A DNA stretch of 64,000 nt from Methylocystis echinoides (GCF_027923385.1 NZ_BSEC01000001.1:4147430-4211429), one strand, 5' to 3'; numbered from the stretch's first letter, positions 54,344 to 63,743 are shown. Notes: generated from the letters alone by a model not told the origin. Made by a program: numbers and translations.

Positions 54344-56953
54344 TTAGAACCGATATTTCACGCCCGAATAAATAGACGCGCCGTTGCCTGGGTAAAAGGC
54401 TCTGGGGTTTCCAGGCTGATAATCATAAAGCCCCGTTGACTTGGTGTAAGGCGGGCTGGAGGCGTTCGCGACGCTAATCACGTCGCTGACATAATTGACG
54501 CCGTTCAGATTGCGTGCATCCACATACCATTCAAGCCCGTTCGGCATTTTGAGACCCGCCTGCAACCCGATTATCGCGTATCCGGGGGCTCTCAGCGTGT
54601 TCGCGTAATCGACGTATGCTCCCGTCGGAACCCAATCGACCTGAGGCGCGATGTAGAAACCGTCTTTCGTATTGTAGCTGACGGTCGTTCTGAGCACGTT
54701 GCGTGGAATGGAAGGGAGCCAGTTGTTGCCGTAGATCGGATCTCCATCGAACGCAAAGAGGTTCATGTTCCAGATCTGCGACACCTTGATGAAGTCGTCA
54801 GCATCCGCAGAAGCAATGTTGCGGAGAACGTCAACGCTGCCACCCAGCTCGACGCCCTGATGGACAGTGTTGGGAGCATTGCGCGTGATGGAAACCACCC
54901 CCGACGCCGGGCTCGAGTTGAACTTCAGCAACTCATCCCAGATATTCGAGTAGTAGTAGGTTATGTCCCACGTGACGTTTCCATATTTGCCGCGCGATCC
55001 TACTTCTCCGGTCCATGCCTTTTGCGCGCGCAGATTGTTCATCTGGAAGCCATACTGGCCCTCCGAATTCTGCATCCACGGCGGCGTTGGCGCGAAAAGA
55101 GTCTGCGTGAGGTCGATCATGTCAGGAACGTCACGCGCGAGCGTGAGGTCTGAAAACACCTGGATATCCGGCGACGCCTGCAACATCAGGCCGAGTTTCG
55201 GCATGAGCCCGTGATATGTCTTGGACGCATAGCCTGGAAGGGGCTCGAAGGGGATTCCCCCAAGCGCCGCCACGGACCTTCTGTCGCTCAGATATTTGAG
55301 CCCCAGCATGGCGACAAGATTGTCAGCGAGATGGAACCTGTCTTCGCCATAGACTTCCACGTTAAAGGCATTGTTTCGATTGTTTCGCAATCTGGGGTCC
55401 TGGCCAACGGCGACAAAAGGCAGAAGCTTGCAGCCGCCCGACATGAACGCGCCAAACCCGCCCTCTTCGCCATACTTGTTCTGACACGCAGTCAGGCCAT
55501 TCTGCCAGCCGAATTGAGAAAGATTGTTCCATGACCAGGCCGGATAGCCCCCGGCGATAGTCCCGGATGTCGGACCAGGCCCAAAGACTCCCTGAAATGG
55601 CGGGGCAACCGAGAAAAAGGATGGCAATACGCCGCTGCCGAATGGATTCGCGATGGCGCCATTGACGTTTGTAAACCACTTGTCCGACGTTTCCATGCCC
55701 CAGACGCGGGCGCCGGCGATCACTTCGTTCTTGTGACCGATCAGCTCATGCGTGGAGGTGAATCGGGGAGTGACGCCCCAATTGTTCGTGTTGTCCTGCA
55801 CGACGACGAAGATCGGATGATAAAGATACTGACCGACATACCAGCTGCTGACGTCGAACTGGCCAATGTCAGTGCTGTATGAGGTCTTGTTTGCGATGCG
55901 GAAATTCTGCTGGTAGCGCCCCTGATCGCCGCTGAAACCCCAGAAGCCCTGTTGAGGCATGACTGAGTTGTTATAGAATGTGCCGAAGCCCTGCACCTGG
56001 GGAGGCAATGCAAGGGTAGGATTGGAGTAGACCTGATCAAGCGTCAGCGTGCTCGGCAGTTGCTGATGCGTATTGTAGTAACCGAAATACATCCGGGTTT
56101 CGAGCTTCTCATTGAATTTGTATCCGATGTTGCCGTTGATGAGCGAGTAATCGGATTTTTCGTGTCCCCGGTAGCCTTCCGCGTGCGAGAACGTACCGTT
56201 GATGAGGGCGTCGAAATTGCCGAATATTCGCGACGCCTGCGCCTGACCGCGAATGGTTCCAAAGCTCCCCCCCTCGATGTTCAGGTAGTTAGGGGAGAGG
56301 GCGGTGTAGGCCGTCGGCGAGACGAAATTGATCGCGCCGCCCAGGGTCGACGATCCATAGGTCAGACCATTGCCGCCCTTGTAGACCTCGATGGCGCGGT
56401 AATATTTGGGGTCAATGGAATAGGTGTCGCCTGCGCCATCGGCGAAGGTCATCGGAATGCCGTCCTGCAGTAGCTCGAGGCCGCGCATATGGTAGTCACG
56501 CGTCAGATTGGAGCCGCGCACGGATAGACGAAGCTCCGCGCCATAGCGTGACTCCGCAAAAACACCGGGCGTGTCTTTCAGCGCATCACGAAGATCCGAG
56601 ATGTAACGTGTCTGCTGCGCAGGCGTATTTGAGTCTACAAAGGCGACGGAGCCGACAGTGCGCTTCAACTCGGCGCGCAGGGCCGGGATCGAGGGAGCAA
56701 CCAACGAACCGCCGCCTCTCGTGAACAGGGCCGGCCCGCCCACACCCGCTCCGCCGACGCCCGGTGTTCCCGCGACGGCAGGTCCAGATGCAGCCGGCGC
56801 GGCTGAGACCGGAACCGTCGCGGGCCGCGCCGACGTGGCGCTTCGCAGTTTCCGGTTGCCAACCTCGATCCTTGGAAGATTTTGCTGCGCCTCAACCGGC
56901 GATGTTGCGGCGAGAGCGAGGGTCAGGAACGAGGCCCCAAGGGCGAGATGTTT
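54344..56953 (-). pseudogene. TonB-dependent receptor, 5' end cut off by IS66
   Basis: The frame 56953-54344 encodes most of an outer-membrane receptor of the FecA-like type: a signal-peptide part KHLALGASFLTLALAATSPVEA, a Pro/Ala-rich linker, a plug domain with SDLRDALKDTPGVFAESRYG and LRLSVRGSNLTRDYHMRGLELL, and the beta-barrel ending VKYRF. No start codon is in frame before a stop at 57041-57043. The missing start lies at 60009-60011, across the IS66 element. Joined, the gene would encode about 872 residues. A GTG at 56743 cannot restore the signal peptide. Ligand unknown; copper is suggested by the neighbours. Confidence 0.85.
56946..56953. repeat. 8-bp target duplication, left
   Basis: AGATGTTT directly flanking the left end of the IS66 element; the same eight bases flank the right end at 59995-60002. 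IS66 elements characteristically make 8-bp duplications. Confidence 0.9.
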
Positions 56954-57058
56954 GTAAGCGGTGCGACTGGGACACGTCGATCGGTTGTGGATGGCGTTAC
57001 CTGTACAGTTGACCTGGGATGAGAGGAGTGGCGTTGTGCCTCATGAGGAGCGCCGCCG

Positions 57059-57497
57059 ATGATGATCGAGGACCAGCTTCGCGAGCGACTAAAGAAAGTC
57101 GAAGCGCTGTATTTTGGCTCGACGAGCGCGAGCGAGCGCGAGGCGGCCGGCGCAGCGGCCGATCGGTTGAGGGCAAAGCTCGATGAGGCGGCGCGCAGCG
57201 ATCCTCCCGTCGAGATGAAGTTCACCCTGCCCGGACGAATGGTCGGTGCGTTTGTTCGTCGCTCTGTGCCGACGCTACGGCGTGCGTCCCTTCCGCTATC
57301 CGCGGCAACGCCGCACAACGATCATGGTGAGAGCGCCGCGGCGCTTTTTCGACACCGTCGTATGGCGGCAATTTTCCGACCTGCACACGGACCTTTGGAT
57401 CTATTTCGAGCAGACGACGGAGCGGCTGATCAAAGAGTCAATCTGCTCGGACACGCGGGACGCGGAAACGGCGAGCGAGCCGAACCTGTTGCGTTGA
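57059..57497 (+). pseudogene. IS66 passenger gene, frameshifted
   Basis: The first frame (from ATG 57059) reads MMIEDQLRERLKKVEALYFG and DEAARSDPPVEMKFTLP; after one extra base near 57233 the next frame reads EWSVRLFVALCRRYGVRPFR, RRTTIMVRAPRRFFDTVVW and ends EPNLLR. Together they form a roughly 145-residue protein of a kind I recall as a hypothetical gene beside IS elements. Function unknown. The one-base insertion in a G run breaks it. Confidence 0.75.
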
Positions 57498-57504
57498 CGG
57501 CGGA

Positions 57505-59067
57505 TCAAGCCGCCGATTTGCCTTGTTCACGCGCAGCTTTCCAGTTCCACGCCAGAAGCTCGGCGAGTTGGTTGTTGGTCGTCGCGCCGGAGACCATGCG
57601 CTCCAGCACATCTGCGAGCCACGTCTCCGGATCGACGCCATTGAGCTTCGCCGTCTGAATCAGCGAAGAGAGGATCGCCCATGTTTCTGCGCCGCCATTG
57701 TCGCCGGCGAAAAGTGAGTTGCGTTTGCCGATGGCGATCGAGCGAATAGGGCGCTCAACGATGTTGGTGTCCGGCTCGATGCGGCCGTCACCGAGAAAGC
57801 GCGTCAGTCCGCTCCAATGAGCGAGCGTGTAGTTGATCGCCTTGGTCAGCGGCGAGATTTGCGACAGTCCATCGCGCACGACGACCAAGCGGGCGTGTAG
57901 CGCCTCCATGATCGGCTTTGTCTCCACGTGCCGGATAGCGTGCCGCTCGTCGGCGCTTTTGCCGCGAATGCGCTTCTCGATCGCATAGACCATTGCGATC
58001 GTCTCGATGACCTCTTTGGCGAATGGCGAGTTCGTCGTCTTGAACACCGCGACGAACTTGCGACGTGCGTGAGTGAGGCAGAAGGCGAGCGTGATGCGGC
58101 TCTCGGCGCGCTCGTCTTTAACCAGAGCCTTGTAGGCGGCGTAGCCGTCAACCTGCAAGATCCCTGTAAAGCCGGAAAGCTGCGATGCGATCTCCTTCTT
58201 GCTGCGGCCTCCAGCGAACACATAGGCGACGGCAGGCGGAGCAGGTCCCGCCCACGGGCGGTCGTCGGTCGCATGCGCCCAGAACTGTCGGAGCTTCACA
58301 TGCCCGGGCGCCAGCACAGGCATCGGCGTCTCGTCGCAGAAGAGCCGCGGACAGCGATGCATCACCGCCAATTGCAGATCATAGAGCCCCTTCAGCATCC
58401 AGGCCGTCCGCTTCATCCAGCGCGCCAGCGTCTGCCGATCGACGACGGCGCCCTGGCCGGCAAGGATGGCGGTCTGACGGTAGAGGGTCGACAACCAGCC
58501 GTATTTGGCGACGGCAATATGGGCGACGAGCGCCGTCGAGACCATGCCGCCTTCGATCAATTGCGCCGGCGCTGGCGCCTGCACGACTGCGCTTTCACAA
58601 GCCCGGCACGCATATTTGGGCCGAATCGTGCGCAAGACACGCAGCACGGCCGGAACGCGGTCGAGCGCCTCGCTCACATCCTCTCCGATGCGATGCATTT
58701 TTCCTTTGCAGCAGGGACACAGCGTCGTCGCCGGCTCGATCACGCGCTCGCAGCGGGGAAGATGCTCGGGCAGCTTCCCAATGTTGCGCTCGGCCTTTTT
58801 GCGTGGTGTGTTTCTGGCTGGCTCGCCTGGCGGAACGTCGTCGTTCCCCGCCGCCGTCTTCCGCGTCTCCTCGGCGCGATCATCCAAAAGGTCGAGCGCG
58901 AGTTGCTCTGAGCCCAGCCCGGCAAAGCGCTCGGAGCGCGCGCCAAAAATCAGCGCTTTCAGCGTCACGATCGTTGTCCGCAGCGTCTCGTTTTCCGCTT
59001 CGAGCGCGAGCGCCAGCTCCGTCAGCAGAGCCGGATCCGATGGAAGGGGCGTGGAGCGAAGCGCCAT
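57505..59067 (-). CDS. tnpC: IS66 transposase TnpC
   Basis: A 520-residue DDE transposase of IS66. The N-terminal part has a coiled-coil (LEAENETLRTTIVTLKALIFG) and a zinc-finger (LCPCCKGKMHRIGEDVSEALD in parts); the catalytic core has FCDETPMPVLAPG and YVFAGGRSKKEIASQLSGF; near the end are RPIRSIAIGKRNSLFAGDNGG and LLAWNWKAA. Complete, so the element may still be active. Confidence 0.93.
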   Translation of the reverse strand: MALRSTPLPSDPALLTELALALEAENETLRTTIVTLKALIFGARSERFAGLGSEQLALDLLDDRAEETRKTAAGNDDVPPGEPARNTPRKKAERNIGKLPEHLPRCERVIEPATTLCPCCKGKMHRIGEDVSEALDRVPAVLRVLRTIRPKYACRACESAVVQAPAPAQLIEGGMVSTALVAHIAVAKYGWLSTLYRQTAILAGQGAVVDRQTLARWMKRTAWMLKGLYDLQLAVMHRCPRLFCDETPMPVLAPGHVKLRQFWAHATDDRPWAGPAPPAVAYVFAGGRSKKEIASQLSGFTGILQVDGYAAYKALVKDERAESRITLAFCLTHARRKFVAVFKTTNSPFAKEVIETIAMVYAIEKRIRGKSADERHAIRHVETKPIMEALHARLVVVRDGLSQISPLTKAINYTLAHWSGLTRFLGDGRIEPDTNIVERPIRSIAIGKRNSLFAGDNGGAETWAILSSLIQTAKLNGVDPETWLADVLERMVSGATTNNQLAELLAWNWKAAREQGKSAA

Positions 59068-59117
59068 GATGTGAATGTACCACCGCGCCCGCGGGAGCTC
59101 CAGCGAATGCAGCTATG

Positions 59118-59474
59118 TCACGCCGTTTTATTCGGCTTCGTCACCGCCTTCGGCACGATCCGCGCCCATTCCGACAAGCCATCGAACAACATCGCGAACT
59201 GCGTCGGTGTCAGAGCGATCACGCCGTCCTGTACCGGCGGCCAAGCGAAGTCGCTGTTCTCCAGCCACTTGGTCGCCAGCACTGTTCCCGAGCCGTCGAA
59301 GAGGAGGAGCTTCAGACGATCCTTGCGCTTGGCGCGGAACACATAGACATCGCCGCAGTAAGGATTGCACTTCAAATCTTCCGCCACGAGCGCGACGAGA
59401 CCGTGTACACCCTTACGGAAATCGACTGGCCGCGTCGATACAAACACGCGTCGCTGCGCGCCGATGGAGATCAT
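59118..59474 (-). CDS. tnpB: IS66 accessory protein TnpB
   Basis: A 118-residue IS66 Orf2. The marker RPVDFRKGVHGLVALV and YVFRAKRKDRLKLLLFDGSG are typical, as is the tail AMLFDGLSEWARI. Needed for transposition of IS66 elements. The start overlaps tnpA by 4 bases (ATGA). Confidence 0.95.
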   Translation of the reverse strand: MISIGAQRRVFVSTRPVDFRKGVHGLVALVAEDLKCNPYCGDVYVFRAKRKDRLKLLLFDGSGTVLATKWLENSDFAWPPVQDGVIALTPTQFAMLFDGLSEWARIVPKAVTKPNKTA

Positions 59475-59911
59475 CGCGAGCGACGCAGCGCCGAAATCAC
59501 TGCATCGACCGTCGCGCCGTCCGCGCCCTTCGGGACACGGATCGTCGCATCCCCCATCGAAATCTCGATCGCGCAGGACGCGACTGAGGCCGCCTCGTTC
59601 TCCTCGTCAATCGCGGCGGCGTTGCCCCGCCGTTCCTCGTCACCTCTCAACCGCACCGCTGCGAACAGCGATACATGGTCGGGCGTCTTTAGCGCCTCCC
59701 GGGTCTGTCGGCGCCAGACCGTCAATAGTCCACGGCTCACGCCGTTGCGTCGAGCGACATCCGATATGTTCGCGTTCGGCGCCAGGCTCTCGGCGACGAT
59801 CCGGGCCTTCTCTGCCGACGCCCAACTGCGCCGACGCCGGCTCCCGGTGATCACCTCCACCCGCTGATACGTTCTGCCTTCATGCATGGCTTCAAGCATG
59901 GAATGATCCAT
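59471..59911 (-). CDS. tnpA: IS66 accessory protein TnpA
   Basis: A 146-residue Orf1 with an N-terminal HTH: RRRSWASAEKARIVAESLAPNANISDVARRNGVSRGLLTVWRR, here given in parts as RRRSWASAEKARIVAESLA and NISDVARRNGVSRGLLTVWR. The C-terminal half, ISMGDATIRVPKGADGATV, is the second conserved block. Nearest to the right end, first gene of the IS66 transposition operon. Confidence 0.93.
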   Translation of the reverse strand: MDHSMLEAMHEGRTYQRVEVITGSRRRRSWASAEKARIVAESLAPNANISDVARRNGVSRGLLTVWRRQTREALKTPDHVSLFAAVRLRGDEERRGNAAAIDEENEAASVASCAIEISMGDATIRVPKGADGATVDAVISALRRSR

Positions 59912-59994
59912 CCAATCCTCCTCACCCCCAAATCATGCGAAGAGGATCGCCCGCCGATTAGAATTTTACGAGGTGTACCGCTCGCACCGCTTAC

Positions 59995-60011
59995 AGATGT
60001 TTCGGCGGCAT
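59995..60011 (-). pseudogene. severed start of the TonB-dependent receptor gene
   Basis: Right target duplication (59995-60002) followed by codons that read M-P-P on the minus strand from ATG 60011. A GGAG lies about eight bases upstream. Joined to 56953 through one AGATGTTT copy, the frame continues KHLALGASF. This stub and the body at 54344-56953 are one broken gene. Confidence 0.85.
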
Positions 60012-60143
60012 GTCTCAGGCTCCAAATCGGGTGCGCGCGCTCCCGGCGCCGCGCTCTGGGCGAACGCAGATGGAGAGGCGCAAAGGTTCGAAAAGCTGAC
60101 GGGTTTAGCTACACGTCACGTCACGCATGAACCCGGAATGTTA

Positions 60144-60572
60144 TTACGCGTTGGATTTCGCGCCGCGCGGCGGTGATGTCGCCGACCAACTGGTGATCAA
60201 GCCAGACGCCTTCGCCAAATGATGAAGGTGGTCGACCCGGGGCGCTAAAGGGATCTTCTCATTTGAACTGAGCAGAAGCGCATCAGCAATAAAAAGCGCA
60301 CTGACCGCGACGATGTCCCGCGCAAGGGAAGAGCATAGTAAGCAATGTTCGAGATGGGGGCCGCTTGCCGGCGCCTCCGATCCATCCTTCCGCGCGCACT
60401 GTTCGCCAAGGACGGCATGGGTAAATACCGGATTGTCCGCGTGATTTGCCGCGATGGAGACTGCCGCTCCGACGAAGAATACTCCGCGCAAAGCGAACAG
60501 GCAGAGCACGACGAACGCTGCAATTCTGCGGCTCGAAAGGCGTCTGTGTGTCTGCGAGGTCAACATCGTCAT
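60144..60572 (-). CDS. DUF2946-like exported/membrane protein
   Basis: A 142-residue protein with an N-terminal hydrophobic segment (RIAAFVVLCLFALRGVFFVG), and the motif HLEHCLLCSSLARD, with the Cys pair in HC-x-x-C spacing typical of DUF2946. These small proteins often sit beside TonB-dependent copper receptors. It lies immediately upstream of the disrupted receptor on the same strand, 132 bases apart, and was probably its operon partner before the IS66 insertion. The gap to tetR, 60573-60792, is a divergent promoter region. Confidence 0.72.
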   Translation of the reverse strand: MTMLTSQTHRRLSSRRIAAFVVLCLFALRGVFFVGAAVSIAANHADNPVFTHAVLGEQCARKDGSEAPASGPHLEHCLLCSSLARDIVAVSALFIADALLLSSNEKIPLAPRVDHLHHLAKASGLITSWSATSPPRGAKSNA

Positions 60573-60792
60573 AGGTTTCTATCATGGCGAGGGGGTAGCC
60601 TCGATCCTCATCTGAATTGGTAGGACACCAATTCGACGATTGCAATGGGCCTGGACCGTTACCGTGTCGAAAGTAGAAGCCTGTTGCGGGTCTGCCACGG
60701 TTTGATCGCGCCTCGTTACCGGCGGTGACGAAACGACATTTTTCTGGTATCGGCATGTTGCGGCTTGGTGATCTTTAAAGAAGCGAACGGTA

Positions 60793-61311
60793 GTGAAAAC
60801 GGAAGCCAGCACCCGCGAGCGAATACTGAACGCCGCCATCCAGATTGCGTCCAAGAACGGGATAAAGGCTCTCACTCAGCCAAAAGTTGCAAAGCAGGCA
60901 GGAGTCACCCAGTCTCACCTGACCTATTACTTCCCCCGCAAGGCTGATTTGCTGGCCGCGGTGCTGGAGGCGTCTCATCAGCAGGTCCGGCACACGCCCC
61001 CGGTCGATATTCGAGAGGCGCTCCGATATCTGGAGTCGCTCATACTCGACGCCAATCGCATGCGGTTTTTCCTGGGGGCCGTGGTGGAGGCGGGAGAGGC
61101 GACAGAACTGAGCAAAGTTCTGGCTGCGCACGCCGCCGCGTTGACGGCACAGACCGCGGGGATTTTTGAGCGGCAAGCCGATGATCCGGCGGTCCAGGCG
61201 TTCATTGACCGGATTCGCGGCATCGGCATCCGGCTCTTGCTCGAGCCTAAGCGGGGGGTCCGCAAGAAGATTGATCTTGCCGAGATTGCTTCGGAGTGCG
61301 GCCTCATCTGA
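60793..61311 (+). CDS. TetR family transcriptional regulator
   Basis: A 172-residue TetR-type repressor. The HTH region is near residues 8-52: RERILNAAIQIASKNG, then LTQPKVAKQAGVTQSHLTYYFPRKADLLAAVLE in parts. The ligand domain is helical (SLILDANRMRFFLGAVVEAGEA; VQAFIDRIRGIGIRLLLE). GTG 60793 starts it. Divergent to the DUF2946 gene at 60572, so it may control the copper-linked genes on both sides; ligand unknown. Confidence 0.88.
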   Translation: MKTEASTRERILNAAIQIASKNGIKALTQPKVAKQAGVTQSHLTYYFPRKADLLAAVLEASHQQVRHTPPVDIREALRYLESLILDANRMRFFLGAVVEAGEATELSKVLAAHAAALTAQTAGIFERQADDPAVQAFIDRIRGIGIRLLLEPKRGVRKKIDLAEIASECGLI

Positions 61312-61402
61312 GTTGATCGTTATCATGCTTGCTTATGTGGACGCCGCGCGCATCAAGAGTTTCTTGACGTGGTATGGTTTCATTTTTAAGGTTTGCTCCT
61401 GA

Positions 61403-61810
61403 TTGGAGCGTTCTGTGTTTTTTGCCCTCACCAGCAAAAATACGCTGTTGCGACTGCTGACGACAATCGTCGCCGCACTGTTCCTGTCGCAATCAGCGAT
61501 GGCAATGATCAGCTTGGCCAATCCTCATGCTGGCCAGGGAACGGGTGCGCTATGCGCTACTTTGCAACCCGCTCCGGGAGACGCTGGCGCGCCAGCCTAC
61601 CCCGATGTCCCGGCCAGGCATCACGGCTTCTGCTGCATTCTTCATGCGGCAGACATCTATTTCCCCCCGAAAATTTCACCGGCTCATCTGATCAGGCTGC
61701 CGTTACCACAAGAGCCGCCTGAGCCATGGGCTTTAGATGATCGCCTTGGGGGCCGGCGCGAGCCATCCAGCGCGCCTCAATCCCCACGCGCGCCGCCGCA
61801 TCGGATTTGA
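61403..61810 (+). CDS. second DUF2946-like protein
   Basis: A 135-residue protein with a signal or anchor segment (TLLRLLTTIVAALFLSQSAMA, about 13-33) and the motif HHGFCCILHAAD with adjacent Cys residues, related to the HC-x-x-C of DUF2946. The Pro-rich tail (EPPEPWALDD, PRAPPHRI) is low complexity. Its start at ATG 61403 follows TGGAG-type sequence. Same region as the other copper-linked genes. Function unproven. Confidence 0.6.
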   Translation: MERSVFFALTSKNTLLRLLTTIVAALFLSQSAMAMISLANPHAGQGTGALCATLQPAPGDAGAPAYPDVPARHHGFCCILHAADIYFPPKISPAHLIRLPLPQEPPEPWALDDRLGGRREPSSAPQSPRAPPHRI

Positions 61811-62090
61811 GCCTTCTCGCGCAACCGCATTGCCAGTCGATGATCGAAGAGTGGCAAAGTCGGGGAAGAGTTGATCGTTCGGACTTCCGGTCGCGACTCG
61901 ATCTGCCAAAGAGCCGGTTAAATAAATCAGTTCGTCAGGACGGGTGGCTTTCCCCTGGCGCCCTTCGGGCGCGATCTGTCCTTCGCATTAGCCTCCTGCG
62001 CGTGGGGCCCCTCGCAAACTTCCCCGCTCGACAAGCATCGAGCGGGCTCACTCCTCTCCTGCATCGAGAAGAACGACAAGGGTCAAGACC

Positions 62091-62351
62091 ATGAAGAATC
62101 GGACAGTCAACGGATCAACTTTAGCGATTGCGGCGGTTTCGATTGCCCTATCCGGAGCGGCCCCAGCGCCCGCCAAAGCCACGACGCCGGGCAAGGTTCA
62201 ATCCCTGGGGATCAATAGCTGCAAGGCAAAGTCCGACTGCCATACGCCAAAGAATGCGTGCAAGGGCACGAATGCCTGCAAGGCGCAGGGCTGGCTCACT
62301 GTCGACTCTGAGAAGGCGTGCACGGACGCCGGCGGAAAAGTCCTCGATTAA
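62091..62351 (+). CDS. bufferin-like (BufA2-type) metallophore precursor
   Basis: An 86-residue precursor with a signal peptide (about residues 10-29, LAIAAVSIALSGAAPAPAKA) and a Cys-rich core with five Cys: NSCKAKSDC, NACKGTNACKAQGW, and KACTDAGG. The repeated NACKG/NACKAQ units are typical of BufA2-type bufferins, in which Cys residues are turned into copper-binding oxazole thiones by a BufB (MNIO) enzyme with BufC. Neither BufB nor BufC is in this window. The 280 bases upstream hold no gene. Confidence 0.75.
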   Translation: MKNRTVNGSTLAIAAVSIALSGAAPAPAKATTPGKVQSLGINSCKAKSDCHTPKNACKGTNACKAQGWLTVDSEKACTDAGGKVLD

Positions 62352-62398
62352 GGCGCGGGGTCGCCGGCTTCCTTTGCCGGCGACCGCACACCCGCAGC

Positions 62399-62842
62399 TT
62401 ACGCCGCGATCTTGTGACATTCCTCAGCACAAGCCTTGCAGGCCGCGCCCATCGTCACGCATTCCGCGACGTCAGGGAATTTGTCGCATTCCTTTTTGCA
62501 CGCCTCGCAAACATTGGCCACGACCTTCGCGAAGGCAGGCGTGTAAGCGGAATTGGTGGCGGCGAGAACATCGAGCGCGCCACAGGCCGCGATGACCTCA
62601 TAGGTCGCCTGCGTGCAGGCGGCCATGCTGGAATCGCCCATGTTGAGCATGCCGAAACAGTGGCGAAGGCAATTATTGCCCGCGTCGACGCATTTCGCGC
62701 TGGTTTCGGACACGCCCTTGTATTGCGGCGGATGGTGATGCGCATGCCCGCCAGCCTTTTTCGCTTCCTCGGCAAAGGCGGCGGATGTTGTCGCCATGGC
62801 GGCGACGGCGCTTGCGGCGGTCAGAAATTCACGACGTTCCAT
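62399..62842 (-). CDS. csp1: copper storage protein Csp1
   Basis: A 147-residue four-helix-bundle copper storage protein. The twin-arginine signal MERREFLTAASAVAAMATT is followed by a His-rich stretch (GGHAHHHPPQ) and the helices: KCVDAGNNCLRHCFGML, ACTQATYEVIAACGALD, NVCEACKKECDKFPDVAEC, AACKACAEECHKIAA. Twelve Cys line the bundle core, close to the 13 recalled for Methylosinus Csp1. It stores Cu(I) for particulate methane monooxygenase. ATG 62842 follows AGGAG. Confidence 0.93.
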   Translation of the reverse strand: MERREFLTAASAVAAMATTSAAFAEEAKKAGGHAHHHPPQYKGVSETSAKCVDAGNNCLRHCFGMLNMGDSSMAACTQATYEVIAACGALDVLAATNSAYTPAFAKVVANVCEACKKECDKFPDVAECVTMGAACKACAEECHKIAA

Positions 62843-63114
62843 GTCGATCTCCTCTTGGTCGGCTGGTTGCCTACCAAACCCAGTCTCACACGGCGCCGTC
62901 TTTCCTGACAAGAACCCAACTACCTGACCGAAGTCAAAGCCGCATCGCCCGCACAGAGGCATCCGCGATACGGGGCGTTCCGTCCGGGCGATCTCTTCGC
63001 GGAGAGCGCGGGCCCCGGCGCCCATCTTGCCGCCGGAAGGCGCAAGAGCATTCTCAACGGCTATCGCGGCATGCTGAGCTTGCTGAAGCTGTGCGACCGC
63101 GCAGCGGTTCCGTC

Positions 63115-63384
<270 letters not shown>

Positions 63385-63394
63385 CCAACGAAGA

Positions 63395-63420
63395 AGCGCC
63401 GCTTGTGGGAGAGCGGCGCT
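63395..63420. other. hairpin between tRNA-fMet and 5S rRNA
   Basis: AGCGCCGCT pairs perfectly with AGCGGCGCT across an 8-base loop; T residues follow on the plus strand and a CTTCTT on the minus strand. It could be a processing hairpin of the rRNA transcript or a weak terminator. Confidence 0.5.
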
Positions 63421-63435
63421 TTTTGTGTGATCTGT

Positions 63436-63482
63436 TGCATGCGTCCGAAAAGTGTGAAGCGGTTTTCGGATTGGCGCATGCA
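63436..63482. repeat. palindromic repeat, copy 1
   Basis: TGCATGCG at the left pairs with CGCATGCA at the right, enclosing GTCCGAAAAGTG ... GGTTTTCGGA. The second copy lies at 63671-63715. Together they flank 5S rRNA. Confidence 0.75.
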
Positions 63483-63507
63483 GGAAGAGGAAAGATGTGT
63501 TTGGCAG

Positions 63508-63624
63508 GCCTGGCGACGACCTACTCTCCCAGGTCTTGAGACATAGTACCATTGGCGCGGAAGCGTTTGACGGCCGAGTTCGGGATGGGATCGGGTCTGA
63601 TCGCTTCGCCGAAGGCCACCAGGC
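63508..63624 (-). rRNA. rrf: 5S ribosomal RNA
   Basis: Minus-strand sequence begins GCCTGGTGGCCTTCGGCGAA and contains GATCCCATCCCGAACTCGGC and GGTACTATGTCTCAAGACCT, ending GTCGTCGCCAGGC, which pairs with the 5' end. Length of about 117 bases is normal. Confidence 0.93.
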
Positions 63625-63670
63625 CGGCGAAACACATTGAAGCAAGTGGATTTCTATCGGGTATCGCGTC

Positions 63671-63715
63671 GCATGCGTCCGAAAAGTGCGTAGCGGTTTT
63701 CGGACAAACGCATGC
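63671..63715. repeat. palindromic repeat, copy 2
   Basis: Second copy of the palindrome: GCATGCGTCCGAAAAGTG, then AGCGGTTTTCGGA, closing in CGCATGC. Lies between 23S and 5S rRNA. Confidence 0.75.
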
Positions 63716-63743
63716 GGAGAGATGGGCATTGATAAATGAGAGC

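Larger units (their letters stand above)
56954..59994 (-). mobile_element. IS66-family insertion sequence, 3041 bp
   Basis: The ends are inverted repeats beginning GTAAGCGGTGCGA, read inward from 56954 and from 59994, with GxxACACxTCG continuing the similarity. It contains tnpA, tnpB and tnpC on the minus strand and a frameshifted passenger gene on the plus strand. Flanked by perfect AGATGTTT target duplications, so insertion is recent in evolutionary terms. Confidence 0.93.

Noticed and set aside
56344-56743. GTG at 56743 as the true receptor start
   Set aside because: It would remove the signal peptide that is encoded in the same frame just upstream; the authentic start is on the far side of the IS66 element.
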